The position numbers and the translations under genes were made by a program. Of a DNA stretch of 64,000 nucleotides, positions 8,780 to 18,380 are shown one piece after another (position 1 is the stretch's first letter; each line of letters begins with the position of its first letter). This DNA is from Myxococcales bacterium (GTDB lineage: Bacteria; Myxococcota_A; Polyangia; Polyangiales; GCA-016699535), in the NCBI GenBank assembly GCA_016699535.1, contig CP064980.1, forward strand, positions 310,001 to 374,000, written 5' to 3'. The notes beneath the pieces were generated by a model, which saw only the letters and a list, made by a program, of their open reading frames with translations, made no database searches and had not been told where the DNA came from.

Positions 8780-10447
8780 ATGCGCTCTTGGTTCTTATTG
8801 ATTCGAATTCTAATTGCTTTAGCCCTGTTGCCTCTATGCGCTCTTTCAGCATGCACGCAGTCACAAGACTCTGAATGGAGCATCTCTGCAGAAGCGCAGA
8901 CGGTTCATCCTGAGCAGGACACTTGGATTGTCTTTGACCTGTATCAAAATCTATTATGGCGATTTATCGATGGAATGGATGAGCAGCAACGATTGTCCTT
9001 TGCCGCCGATCAAGCAATCGTGCCAGATGATGTGCGACTAATGGATAACCTTGGCGAATTTTTAGTGTGGCTCAAAGAAATGCCCAATGTTCACATTGTT
9101 TTTTGGACAGACGACAGTGTGCAATATAACGAGACGCTGCTCAAAGCTATACGCCTGCCTGATGGAAGCACCGCATGGGACGCTGCCGATCGTGTTCTAG
9201 GAAAAGAACAGATGGTCCCACTTACTAATAGCGAGACTGGCATTTTAGCTAAGGATTTTTCTGCTATTCCAGGGATCGACATTGCTCGAACGATTGGAAT
9301 TGCAGGCTCGACTTTCTATCAAAACCCAGACCAAGCGAAGCAGTGGATTGTACTAAACAATCGGTTTGGTGGACCCATGTTGCAAGATCTTTTAGAAGAT
9401 TCACCTACCTGGTCCGGCGCTTACTACCTTGCATGGCTTAAAAGAACTAATTCGGTGGAAGCTGGACTGACTTTTCACCGCGCCTTGCGCGACCGCGCCT
9501 TGCTCCTAACTGGCTTTCTTAATCGACTGTTTTCTTCCGAAAGAAACGTTGAGACGCCCTTCCTCGACCAAGCTCAAGACCTTGCCGGACAAATAGGTAC
9601 TCACTATGAGCATGCTGAGGAATTTATTAGCTACGGTTATTCTATCTTACGTCAGCGCTTTGGCGAGGTGCGACGCGCGCAACTTGATTGGATCGATTCC
9701 TATACCGTACAGAACAGCCCCAGCGGAGAGCGTTTTATCAATCTTGGTGGAATCTATTTAATCTGGTCCGATAGCGAAGGATGGCTCGTTGAAACCAGCC
9801 TTTCAAAGCTACCTGCAGATGTCGTGCCCATGATCCAAGACGCAAACCTTTATGAGCGTGCACAGGATGAGTGGTTTGCTCCAACTCAAGTTGCTCGCAG
9901 TTGGGGATTCGGGAAGCTTGGGGATACGTGGAGTTTTCGCTACCAGCAGAGCATTGGCGCGCAGGAATTTGCTCGCTCCCCCTGCCCTTTGGGCAATCAA
10001 GCACGCGCAGGGCATGAAGAGAGCGAATGTTTTGATCTGAGCACCGTGCAGGGAAAAGTAAACCGTGTTGAGATCTTCTACCTTGGCGCACGACTTGTTG
10101 AAATATACAACTTCCGTTGGCAAGAAGCAGGCAAAGACAATAGCAATACACTAATGAGCTGCAACTATATGTACAGCCGCTACAATGGGGAGCACGGGGG
10201 CCACTTCTATCCGGCACACCCCTTTGGATCAGGGTACTCCGAAGGCAATTTGTGCGAACCCGCAAGTGTTGCTTTTGTAAAAGAAGCTTTGATCTATCCC
10301 GCAATCGTCGGTGCAGTCGTCTATCTGGCAGCTCGCTATCTTCTGGGCAAAATTGTCGGAAGAAATACGGTTGGTATTGTGGAAGAAACGATTGAAAAGG
10401 CTGCTGTTGGTATAAAGCCTCTCTCAGTTGGTGTGCTTGTTCCTTAA
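8780..10447 (+). CDS. Lipoprotein with HAD-phosphatase-like N-terminal region
   Basis: The 555-residue product follows a good AAAAGGA ribosome site. A lipoprotein signal (LLPLCALSAC) leads into a region that resembles a HAD phosphatase: WIVFDLYQNLLW at the motif I position, VHIVFWTDDSVQYNETLL at the motif II position, and later a Lys and Asp that could serve as motifs III and IV. The usual DxD is replaced by DLY, so catalysis is doubtful. The middle is helical and the C-terminus has a hydrophobic helix (PAIVGAVVYLAARYLLG). An anchored protein with both an N-terminal lipid and a C-terminal helix is unusual. The HAD assignment is inference and the function unknown. Confidence 0.65.
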   Translation: MRSWFLLIRILIALALLPLCALSACTQSQDSEWSISAEAQTVHPEQDTWIVFDLYQNLLWRFIDGMDEQQRLSFAADQAIVPDDVRLMDNLGEFLVWLKEMPNVHIVFWTDDSVQYNETLLKAIRLPDGSTAWDAADRVLGKEQMVPLTNSETGILAKDFSAIPGIDIARTIGIAGSTFYQNPDQAKQWIVLNNRFGGPMLQDLLEDSPTWSGAYYLAWLKRTNSVEAGLTFHRALRDRALLLTGFLNRLFSSERNVETPFLDQAQDLAGQIGTHYEHAEEFISYGYSILRQRFGEVRRAQLDWIDSYTVQNSPSGERFINLGGIYLIWSDSEGWLVETSLSKLPADVVPMIQDANLYERAQDEWFAPTQVARSWGFGKLGDTWSFRYQQSIGAQEFARSPCPLGNQARAGHEESECFDLSTVQGKVNRVEIFYLGARLVEIYNFRWQEAGKDNSNTLMSCNYMYSRYNGEHGGHFYPAHPFGSGYSEGNLCEPASVAFVKEALIYPAIVGAVVYLAARYLLGKIVGRNTVGIVEETIEKAAVGIKPLSVGVLVP

Positions 10448-10666
10448 CTTGGATGCAGAGATTGGCTATCTAAAAGCTTTTGATATCAACTATTTAGTTG
10501 TTGTTACCCCCATGATCGGAGCATAGCGGCCATCTGCGACCTGAAGTTAAATTCACTATACAAATCAATGGGATGAACGGGGTACCCTTGTATCGATTTT
10601 AAATGGCGGTGCAGTTGATCTAGATCAAGCGCTCGTGGCTGAAAAAAGCTTAGTTTTTCATGATCT

Positions 10667-12419
10667 ATGATTCCAATTGATGTTGTTCATACCGAGCACA
10701 GCTCAAGGTCTGTCTCGAAAGGCCGCGAAGCGCATAGCGCTTTGCTCGTTAATCATGAGGCGCTAAGCTCGCCTTATTCTACGATCACCGAAGCCTTGAT
10801 CGCGCAAGCGGAACGAGGTGCGCCTTTTGTCACGCTGCATTCGGGCAAAAACAGCGTATCGCTGGATGCACGGCAGGCGCTTGATCGCGCCAGGCGATGC
10901 ACCAGTGCTTTAAAGGAAAAAGGCATCGCTCGTGGGGATCGCGTGCCTATTTTGATGCCCACCTCCCTTGAGTTTATTGATGCTTTGCTTGGTACAACCT
11001 TGATGGGCGCATCCCGTACCACTGGCCCCGCCCATGACCTTTGGTGGCGTCGAGCGCTACGTCCAAAACTTGGAACGCGTAATCGATGATGCAGAGGCCA
11101 GTCGCATGATCACCTATGAGCGCATCAGCCGTGCTATTCGTGAACTACCCGGGCTTGCATCCAAACTAAAAGACGTCCTCGGGGCCGAGGATCTTCTGAC
11201 GTCAAGCAAGGTATCGCTTGAAGCTTCAGTCAGCAAAAGCGATACGGCGCTTATTCAGTACACTTCGGGCACGACATCAAAGCCAAAGGGCGTTGTGATT
11301 TCGCATCAGGCACTCTGCGCAAATACGCATGCGATATATCAAAGCCTGCATATGAGCCAAGATGATGTAGGCGTGAGCTGGCTTCCGATGTTTCACGATA
11401 TGGGTTTAATTGGAGTGCTTTACACTTCCTTGTGCCACGGCTTTGCGGTGCACATCATGACGCCTGAAAGCTTTGTCATGCAGCCACGGAGTTGGCTTGA
11501 GCTCATTACCAAAGTCAAAGGCACCGTTTCAGCCGGGCCCAATTTCGCGTATCAACTTTGTGCAAAACGCGGCCCGGCCGATTGCGCGATTGATTTATCA
11601 AGTTGGCGCGCAGCGCTGAACGGCGCAGAGCAAGTGCAGGCCCCTACCCTTGACCAATTTGCACAGGCTTTTTCTGATCATGGCTACAACCCATCTGCCA
11701 TGACGCCCGTTTATGGGATGGCCGAAAGCACGCTTGCGATTTGCTTTAGCGCGCCCGAGCACGCCGCCCAAGCGCTTCGCATCGATCGTCAAACTTTGGA
11801 AGCGTCAGGCAAACTCAGCATAAGTACAGCTGCCGATGCGATGAACATCGTGTCGGTAGGCAAACCGGTCACAGGCTGCTCGCTGCGAGTTGCCGAACCA
11901 GATAGCGATCGTATCCTGGGCGAAGGCCAAGTGGGCGAAGTCCAGACACGCAGCTCTAGCTTGATGGACGGCTATTTCCACAATGAGAAAGCCAGCGAAG
12001 AAGCCTTAAAATCGGGCTGGCTGCACACTGGCGATCTTGGCTTTGTTGCAGGCCAGCAATTGTTCATCACGGGACGTGCCAAAGACATGATCATCAAGGG
12101 TGGGAAAAACATTCACCCCTATGACATTGAACAAGTGACAGCAAGCATTCCGGGTGTGCGTGGATCGGTTGCCGCCTTTGCTGCCAGCAATGAGCTTTCA
12201 GGTACCGATGATTTAGTCGTTGTCGCGGAAACCATGCAGCAAGATCCACATAAACGCGATGCAATTGTAAAAAGCATACGCGGCGAGCTGCTTGCAAGCT
12301 TGGGCATCAAAGCCGATCAGATTCATCTGTGGCGCGTTGGCCGCATTCCGCGCACAACCAGCGGGAAAATACAGCGTTCACGCTGCAGTGCTCTTCTTCA
12401 AGAACAGGACAAACTATGA
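10667..12419 (+). CDS. Fatty acyl-AMP ligase (FAAL/acyl-CoA synthetase family), frameshifted
   Basis: An adenylate-forming enzyme that probably activates a fatty acid and loads it on the ACP encoded two genes later. The first frame (10667-11089) ends after LLGTTLMGA; the second (from about 11020) continues as PPMTFGGVERYVQ, as expected for the family. Two short homopolymers near 11008-11018 (AA to A, CCCC to CCC) would account for the shift. Motifs are intact downstream: YTSGTTSKPKGVV, the FAAL-like WLPMFHDMGLIG, the YGMAE core and GRAKDMIIKGGKNIHPYDIE. A following ACP and the FHDMGLIG motif favour FAAL over a CoA ligase. No clear ribosome site is seen at ATG 10667. Its stop overlaps the SDR start (ATGA). 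Confidence 0.82.
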
Positions 12420-13456
12420 AACGAGCACTTGTCATCGGCGGAAGTGGTTTCATTGGCCTAAACTTGGTAGACGAGCTGATAGCGCAGGACTGGCAGGTGC
12501 GCTGCACGCGCCGCAAGCAAAGCATCACAGTGTTTTTACGAAAGCGTCCCGTGGAACTCGTGCGGGTTGATTTGGATGACACGGATTCTTTGGCAGCAGC
12601 CATGCAGGACTGCGATGCTGTATTCATGGCGGCAGGATACTATCCGCGTTACTCACTCGACAGAGATACGGCAATTGAAACGGGGACAGCACAAATCAAA
12701 GCTGTGCTTCGTGCTGCACAGATTGCCAACGTTCCGCGCTTCATTTACACCTCTTCGATTGCAACGCTTGATAGAGCGGCCTCTGGTAAGCTCGCCACTG
12801 AGGATACTATTGCGGATCACATACCAGCGGACAGCGTGTATCGCGCAGTAAAATGGGCCATGGAACGGGAAGTGCAAAACGCTGCGCTTGAAGGGCTGAA
12901 CACCATTACCATGATGCCCGGCGCGTGCATCGGACCGTGGGATGTCCGAGTTGGCACCAGCGGCCTTTTACTTGCCGTCGTTCAAGGGCTCTTGCCTTGG
13001 TGGGTAAACGGTATCGTGAATCTCGTTGACGTGGGTGATGTAGCCAAGGCCCACGTTGCTGCTGCTAATCTGGTCTCGCCAAAAGCGCGATATTGCCACC
13101 CCGGGCATAACGTTGAGCTTGGAGTCTTGTTTAGACGTATCGTGCAACTCTTCGGCGGAAGTTACCCCGCTCGAGCGTTGCCACGAAAACTTGCTGTGCA
13201 GCGGGCACTCGCCGAAGAGCAAATCGCCGCAGCAAATGGCTCCCGCGTAGCGTTTCCATTGGAACTCGTCGATATGGTCAATGCGGGACAAGCCGTTAGC
13301 GCCAAACGCATCATGCATGAGCTGCATATCCCGCTCACATCTATCGACACCAGCCTTTACCGAGCCCATCAGTGGTTCGTTCGTTTCAAATACCTGCCAT
13401 CCATAGAGCAGGACATAGCAGTAGGAGGAGAAGATGCATTCAACCACGCAAGATAG
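12416..13456 (+). CDS. Extended SDR / NAD-dependent epimerase-reductase
   Basis: A 346-residue extended short-chain dehydrogenase of the dihydroflavonol reductase/3-beta-HSD type. It has the Rossmann motif GGSGFIG near residue 8, YTSSIATL as the catalytic Ser/Thr strand and YRAVKWAME as YxxxK. The start at 12416 is chosen because the fold begins there and the ATG overlaps the ligase stop as ATGA, a sign of translational coupling. In this cassette it would reduce or oxidise an acyl chain or a sugar-like group; the substrate cannot be told. It overlaps the ACP gene by 23 bases. Confidence 0.85.
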   Translation: MKRALVIGGSGFIGLNLVDELIAQDWQVRCTRRKQSITVFLRKRPVELVRVDLDDTDSLAAAMQDCDAVFMAAGYYPRYSLDRDTAIETGTAQIKAVLRAAQIANVPRFIYTSSIATLDRAASGKLATEDTIADHIPADSVYRAVKWAMEREVQNAALEGLNTITMMPGACIGPWDVRVGTSGLLLAVVQGLLPWWVNGIVNLVDVGDVAKAHVAAANLVSPKARYCHPGHNVELGVLFRRIVQLFGGSYPARALPRKLAVQRALAEEQIAAANGSRVAFPLELVDMVNAGQAVSAKRIMHELHIPLTSIDTSLYRAHQWFVRFKYLPSIEQDIAVGGEDAFNHAR

Positions 13457-13703
13457 ACGAGCACGTATTACCGCTCTTATCGCGGAAATCGCTGAAGTCG
13501 AAGAAAACACACTGAACAACGAAGCGCGTTTGCGCGAAGATTTGGGAATGGATTCGCTTTCCAGCATGGAGCTCCTCTCAACCCTAAGCGAAGAACTGAA
13601 GCTCGACATTCAAATGGAAGATGCAATGGATATTCGTACTGTCGATGATGCCTGTGCCTTTATTGAATCGCAATATGTCTCGCAGCACGCTGAATTGGTC
13701 TAG
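13434..13703 (+). CDS. Acyl carrier protein
   Basis: An 89-residue carrier protein with the phosphopantetheine site GMDSLSSMELL (Ser41) and the usual acidic four-helix pattern. A strong AGGAGGAG ribosome site precedes ATG 13434, inside the end of the SDR gene. It is not near fab genes, so it is probably a dedicated carrier for the acyl chain made by the neighbouring ligase. Modified acyl-ACP may be the substrate of the dehydrogenase, radical SAM enzyme and hydroxylase that follow. Confidence 0.92.
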   Translation: MHSTTQDRRARITALIAEIAEVEENTLNNEARLREDLGMDSLSSMELLSTLSEELKLDIQMEDAMDIRTVDDACAFIESQYVSQHAELV

Positions 13704-13711
13704 GAAAAACG

Positions 13712-15277
13712 ATGCCAAACGAAACGCATGTCGAGCGCGCGCCAGCGCAGCGCGAGCACTATACGGACGAATCAATAGTTGATTTAATTGTCCAACAAGC
13801 AAAACGCTTTGCTCAGGAACACATCGATTCCGCCAAAATCGATACAGAAAAACGCATCCCAAGTGAGATTCTATCAGGGCTTGCTGAATGTGGTTTTTTT
13901 GGAGTGCCCATCCCCGAAGACTATGAAGGACTGGGGCTTGGGCTGCGCGAAACCTGCCATGTGGTGGCTGAGCTCGCTTGCTATGACCGATCGATTGCCA
14001 CCTCCGTGGGTCTGCATTGCGGCCTTGGTACACGAGGCCTAATCGAGTTTGGTAGTGAAGAGCTTAAACGCAACTGGCTTCCAAAACTGGCTTCCGGCGA
14101 ATGCATCGCAGCGTTTTGCGCCACTGAAGCTGGAGCCGGATCGGACCTTTCAGCCATCAAAACCACGGCCAGACCGGTTGACAACGACGAGATTGAAATC
14201 AACGGTGAAAAAATCTACGTCACCAACGCTGGCTTTGCTTCGCTGTTTACTGTGCTCGTAAAAACGCCAGAACTAGGCGGGCGGCGCAGTCATGCACTCA
14301 TCTGTATTCCGGCTTCAACACCAGGTATCACGCTTGGTGAAGAAGAAAGTAAACTTGGAATCCGTGGCTCCTCTACTCGCACGGTAACCTTCGACAAGGT
14401 TCGTGTGCCACGAAGCAACATGCTGGGAGAAACAGGCGCTGGCATGGAGCAAGCTCATCGTGTACTTGAGTGGGGTCGAACCATCATGGCATCTGGGTGC
14501 ATCGGCATCGCGCGTGCTGCATGCAAAACAAGCCTTGAGTACGTCAAGACAAGGCAGCAGTTTGGACGAAAACTGATCGAGTTTGAAGCCGTACGCCACC
14601 ATCTCGCAGCTATGTTTAGCAAACTCTACACCATGGAAGCCATGGTCGAGCAAGTTGGCTTGTGCGAATCGCGTTCTGAAAACATTGCAACGATTTCATC
14701 AGCGGCAAAAATCTATTGCAGTGAAAGTGCTTTTTGGATCGCCGATCAAGCGATTCAACTGCACGGAGGAATGGGCTGCATCGAGGAAACCGGCATCGCG
14801 CTTTTACTGCGAGACTGCCGGGTGACGCGCATTTTCGAAGGAGCCAACGATGTGTTGCTGGTTCACACTGGCACTGCACTTGCCGCATCGAAAACAGTCT
14901 CCGAACAAAAACAAGTGCATACAACACTGCCTGAGTCGCTGCATGGGCTCTCTGCCGTTTGGCAAGACAGTGCAGAAAGTTTCAATCACACCCTGCAAGA
15001 AAAGAAAAAACAATTTGGGGTAAACATTATTCGCCATCAACTTGTTTTGCAGGGTTTGGCGCGGATCTATGTCAACTTGTTCGCGGCATCAGCTAGTCTG
15101 GCGCGGGCAAAGACAAGTAGCGATGAGCCTTTCGCAAAGCATGCAGCTCGCCATTTGCTGCTCGATGCCAACACACATCTACTGTCGTTAAGGCACGCCG
15201 ATGACGAAGCATCAATGAACCAGTCTCTAGTTAACGCAGTTGAGCAAAACGAAAGCTTTCTCAAAAGCTTTCGTTAA
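13712..15277 (+). CDS. Acyl-CoA (or acyl-ACP) dehydrogenase
   Basis: A FAD-dependent acyl dehydrogenase of 521 residues, longer than the usual 380-400 because of a C-terminal extension after about residue 400. Recognised segments: AFCATEAGAGSDLSAIKTTA, KIYVTNAGFASLF, KLGIRGSSTRTVTFDKVRVP, RQQFGRKLIEFEAVRHHLA, and QLHGGMGCIEETGIALLLRD with the downstream RIFEGANDVL in the region of the catalytic base. It starts 8 bases after the ACP stop, so it likely introduces an alpha,beta double bond on the carrier-bound chain. The exact chain is unknown. Confidence 0.88.
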   Translation: MPNETHVERAPAQREHYTDESIVDLIVQQAKRFAQEHIDSAKIDTEKRIPSEILSGLAECGFFGVPIPEDYEGLGLGLRETCHVVAELACYDRSIATSVGLHCGLGTRGLIEFGSEELKRNWLPKLASGECIAAFCATEAGAGSDLSAIKTTARPVDNDEIEINGEKIYVTNAGFASLFTVLVKTPELGGRRSHALICIPASTPGITLGEEESKLGIRGSSTRTVTFDKVRVPRSNMLGETGAGMEQAHRVLEWGRTIMASGCIGIARAACKTSLEYVKTRQQFGRKLIEFEAVRHHLAAMFSKLYTMEAMVEQVGLCESRSENIATISSAAKIYCSESAFWIADQAIQLHGGMGCIEETGIALLLRDCRVTRIFEGANDVLLVHTGTALAASKTVSEQKQVHTTLPESLHGLSAVWQDSAESFNHTLQEKKKQFGVNIIRHQLVLQGLARIYVNLFAASASLARAKTSSDEPFAKHAARHLLLDANTHLLSLRHADDEASMNQSLVNAVEQNESFLKSFR

Positions 15278-15322
15278 ATCACACAAACATCTTCATTAGT
15301 TGCACACTTCAAGGAACACGTT

Positions 15323-16612
15323 ATGAAAATCAAATTTATCTATGCAGGATTTCAGCGCCATGCTGAAGCGCACCCCGAACTACTCGATTACGTACCCTGC
15401 GATGAGTATTTTGGACCGCCTTCACTAGGTATCGCTTATTTAGCAGCAGTCACACCAAAGACATGGGAGATCGATTTTCGCGATGACAGGCTCGAAGATA
15501 TCGGCCTCGACGACGATGTGGACCTTGTTGCCATTTCCTGTTTCACTCCTTCCGCTGTGCGAGCCATGGAGATTGCCGATGCCTTTCGTGCGCGTGGTAA
15601 ACGTGTGGTGTTTGGCGGGATCTTTCCGTCCATGATGCCTGAAATCGTCAAAGAACACGCGGATGCAGTCGTGATTGGCGAAGGCGATGGGATTTGGCCC
15701 CAACTGCTTGACGATGCACAAAACAATCAACTTAAGCCGATCTACCAGGCTGCTGAGCCCACCAACCTTGAAACGCTGCCTCTGCCTCGCGTGGATTTGT
15801 ATATGGAAAAAGAGGGACGAAACTTTTGCCCGGATGACTATCCGGTGCAACTGCATCGTGGCTGCCCACTGTCATGCGTGGCCTGTGTTTTGCCTAAAAG
15901 CATGGGACGCCGTAGCCGAAATCTTCCGGTACAACATGCACTCGATCAAATCGAGATGCTTGGAAAACGTGGCAAACTTGCATCGCTTACCGAAGATACG
16001 AGTTTCTTTCCCAATGCACGTCGACACTTTGGCGAGCTGCTTGATGTACTTGCTGAACGTGGCCAAGCCGCAATCAGTTATGTTGGCATTAGCATGCCGG
16101 TCGTGCTTGCAACTCGCGAACAGCTTTTTCAGAGAATGCGCGCGGCTGGAATCAAGATGTTCTACCTCGTGGGTGGCTTTGATCCGATTACAAAGGGAGC
16201 CTTCACCGGCAAGGATCCCAAAGCCTACCAGCAGGCTCTGGAAACCATTAAAAAGTGCCATGACAACGATATTGAGCCCTATACTTCGTTCTTAGTAGGC
16301 AACGATGACGATGATGCAGGCTGTTTTGATCGTATTCTTGATTTTGCCGATCACGCCAAGGTTCGCAAAGCAGAGTTCGCGATTTTGACGCCTTACCCTG
16401 GGACCCCGATCTGGCAGAGCATGACCGAGCAAGATCGCTTGCTTCATCGCGATTGGTCCAAGTACAACGATGCCAACGTGGTCTTTAAGCCAAAGCAGAT
16501 GTCACCTGAGCAGCTCCAAGAAGGCTACCTGCATTTGTGGAAGGAGTTTTATCGCTCCCGTCAATCGATTTCGAAACTCGACACACATCGGGAGCGTACC
16601 ATTCAATTTTAG
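15323..16612 (+). CDS. B12-binding-type radical SAM enzyme
   Basis: A 429-residue class B-like radical SAM protein. The N-terminal about 150 residues form a cobalamin-binding-like Rossmann domain (GPPSLGIAYLAAV, DLVAISCFTPSA, VVFGGIFPSMMPE, VVIGEGDGIW). The cluster-binding motif is C181-x3-C185-x2-C188 (RGCPLSCVACVLP). The C-terminus (KPKQMSPEQLQEGY and FYRSRQSI) is like that of HpnP/BchE-type relatives. Such enzymes methylate or rearrange unactivated carbon centres. The ribosome site is AAGGA before ATG 15323. In this cassette it could methylate, cyclise or couple an acyl chain; that is inference. Confidence 0.85.
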   Translation: MKIKFIYAGFQRHAEAHPELLDYVPCDEYFGPPSLGIAYLAAVTPKTWEIDFRDDRLEDIGLDDDVDLVAISCFTPSAVRAMEIADAFRARGKRVVFGGIFPSMMPEIVKEHADAVVIGEGDGIWPQLLDDAQNNQLKPIYQAAEPTNLETLPLPRVDLYMEKEGRNFCPDDYPVQLHRGCPLSCVACVLPKSMGRRSRNLPVQHALDQIEMLGKRGKLASLTEDTSFFPNARRHFGELLDVLAERGQAAISYVGISMPVVLATREQLFQRMRAAGIKMFYLVGGFDPITKGAFTGKDPKAYQQALETIKKCHDNDIEPYTSFLVGNDDDDAGCFDRILDFADHAKVRKAEFAILTPYPGTPIWQSMTEQDRLLHRDWSKYNDANVVFKPKQMSPEQLQEGYLHLWKEFYRSRQSISKLDTHRERTIQF

Positions 16613-16704
16613 CTTACTTTTCAGCTACAAATTGAGCCAGATCAACTTGCTTTCTCCGTGACATCGTAGTTTTCTATGCTAGTGTCGGCCTGGAAAGAGG
16701 AGCT

Positions 16705-17448
16705 ATGTCGTTTTTTGCTATCACAAAAGAATGCAAACAAGCCATTGACAGTTGGAGCGGCATCCAATCCGCGCCAAGCAAAGAGAATCGCAAGCATCCA
16801 CAAGGCATCACAGTGCTTCAGCATCCCTTTGTAGAACGCTACTTAGGAAAATCACACTGGGCATTGCCTGGCCTTTGGTTTTTGCCGATTATTGCTTACT
16901 GCTTTTATGCCACCAACCGACAAGGCCATCTTGGCCTAACTGCCATGGCAGCTTTGTTTGTAGCAGGCATTCTGGTCTGGACTTTTGTGGAATACATGCT
17001 GCACCGTTTCTTATTCCATCTGAACGGTGGTGACGGCGGTTTTCGTAAGTCGATGCTCTTTATGGCGCACGGCTACCACCATGAGTTTCCAAACGATCCT
17101 GGACGATTGGTTGCCCCTCCCATGATGAGCTGGCCTTTGGCTGCAGTATTTGCAACGCTCTTTTACTTCACCCTCGGCATGTACTGGCTGCCAACCTTCG
17201 CGGGCTTTGTGGCGGGTTATCTCGCCTACGACTGGGTTCACTACTACACGCACCATGGCCGGCCCACGACACGCGTCGGTAAGTTCCTAAGGCGTTATCA
17301 TTTCGAGCACCATTACAAAAACCATGACACTCAGTTTGGCATTAGCACCCCACTTTGGGACTTGGTGCTAGGCACCTTCAGAAAACCAGGCGCACTGATC
17401 AACCCCTCGCTTGACTGCGATCAGCCACAAGCCGCACTGAAAACCTAG
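16705..17448 (+). CDS. Fatty acid hydroxylase / sterol desaturase superfamily
   Basis: A 247-residue membrane di-iron enzyme. Histidine boxes: EYMLHRFLFH, HGYHHEFPND, DWVHYYTHH and YHFEHHYKNHD, followed by FGISTPLWD. This pattern fits the fatty acid 2-hydroxylase (FA2H/Scs7) branch. Hydrophobic segments near the N-terminus and middle provide the membrane anchor. It is the last gene of the plus-strand cassette, 92 bases after the radical SAM gene. It likely hydroxylates an acyl chain at the membrane surface. Confidence 0.85.
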   Translation: MSFFAITKECKQAIDSWSGIQSAPSKENRKHPQGITVLQHPFVERYLGKSHWALPGLWFLPIIAYCFYATNRQGHLGLTAMAALFVAGILVWTFVEYMLHRFLFHLNGGDGGFRKSMLFMAHGYHHEFPNDPGRLVAPPMMSWPLAAVFATLFYFTLGMYWLPTFAGFVAGYLAYDWVHYYTHHGRPTTRVGKFLRRYHFEHHYKNHDTQFGISTPLWDLVLGTFRKPGALINPSLDCDQPQAALKT

Positions 17449-17508
17449 ATTCCTAGAGCATGAGCCAAGGCGGAGTGAACTTCCATGCCAGGGAACTGCT
17501 TGTCGATT

Positions 17509-17859
17509 CTAGAAACGCAGGCGCGCTGCCATGCCGGACCAGACGGGTCCAGGGCGAATTTCGAGGCGAACCACATCACAAGGATTGCGTTCTTTGCTCT
17601 GAAAAACGATCGCCCCCTGCTGAATGCTCCGTGCAGCTTCGGTCCAAATAGGCACGATGGTATCATCGAGAACTGTATTTGCCATGGCCTCGTCACAGGG
17701 TTCCTTGCTGGCCATCGGCTCGGATGAGTCGGAATCAAAATCCAATGCAACTTGAACGATGTCGGTTTCTGTTAGGCTCAGTGGCTGCTCCGCCTGAGGC
17801 AGCGAAAGTGCCAAGGAGGAGTTTAAAATAGCCAGACTTACCCAGGAGAATAATTCCAT
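17509..17859 (-). CDS. Small hypothetical secreted protein
   Basis: A 116-residue minus-strand frame convergent with the hydroxylase gene. It begins with a possible signal peptide (MELFSWVSLAILNSSLALS) and then has an acidic stretch and a CDEAM segment. No family is recognised and no good ribosome site is seen. Competing frames overlap, so it may be spurious. Confidence 0.3.
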   Translation of the reverse strand: MELFSWVSLAILNSSLALSLPQAEQPLSLTETDIVQVALDFDSDSSEPMASKEPCDEAMANTVLDDTIVPIWTEAARSIQQGAIVFQSKERNPCDVVRLEIRPGPVWSGMAARLRF

Positions 17860-18043
17860 TCCCAAGCAAGCTGCAAAAGCGATGCCAAGAATTTAACACG
17901 TAAATATTAGATTTTTTTAGGCTCGAAGTGGGGTCTTGGAGCGCTCTGGGTTCTACTGGGTACAAAATAGTCTCACTTACACGTGGTTTTTTTAGCCACA
18001 TTGCGATATAGACCGCGCTGCTGAATGGCTTTTGTGGCCCTTT

Positions 18044-18114
18044 TCCGGAGTCGTCTAAAGGCAGGACATAGGACTTTGAATCCTAGAATGATGGTTCGAA
18101 TCCATCCTCCGGAA
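18044..18114 (+). tRNA. tRNA-Gln (anticodon TTG)
   Basis: A full cloverleaf can be drawn: acceptor TCCGGAG with CTCCGGA, D-stem GTCT/GGAC, anticodon stem TAGGA/TCCTA with loop CTTTGAA (anticodon TTG), T-stem GATGG/CCATC with loop TTCGAAT, discriminator A. The CCA is not encoded. The tandem repeat begins only 10 bases downstream. The gene would decode CAA. Confidence 0.9.
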
Positions 18115-18124
18115 CTTTAACTTG

Positions 18125-18380
18125 ACTGTTTGTACCGCTGCGTAGCAGCGCTCCAAAGAGGGGATTCACGACAATCCCCTCCCGAACGCGCTTTGCGCGT
18201 CGGCTCGCTTTACTGTTTGTACCGCTGCGCAGCAGCGCTCCAAAGAGGGGAGACACGCGTCTCCCCTCCCGAACGCGCTTTGCGCGTCGGCTCGCTTTAC
18301 TGTTTGTACCGCTGCGCAGCAGCGCTCCAAAGAGGGGAGACACGCGTCTCCCCTCCCGAACGCGCTTTGCGCGTCGGCTC
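18125..18380. repeat. Three tandem copies of an 87-bp palindromic repeat
   Basis: Copies start at 18125, 18212 and 18299 (period exactly 87; copies 2 and 3 identical across the shared part, the last slightly short). Each unit holds three hairpins: CGCTGC/GCAGCG, GGGGAGAC/GTCTCCCC, and ACGCGC/GCGCGT. Copy 1 differs in the second hairpin but keeps pairing (GGGGATT/AATCCCC), which points to selection on structure. The array lies next to tRNA-Gln and runs into the end of tlyA in frame. Confidence 0.95.

Noticed and set aside
18125..18380. CRISPR array
   Set aside because: The repeat is continuous with no unique spacers, and no cas genes are near.
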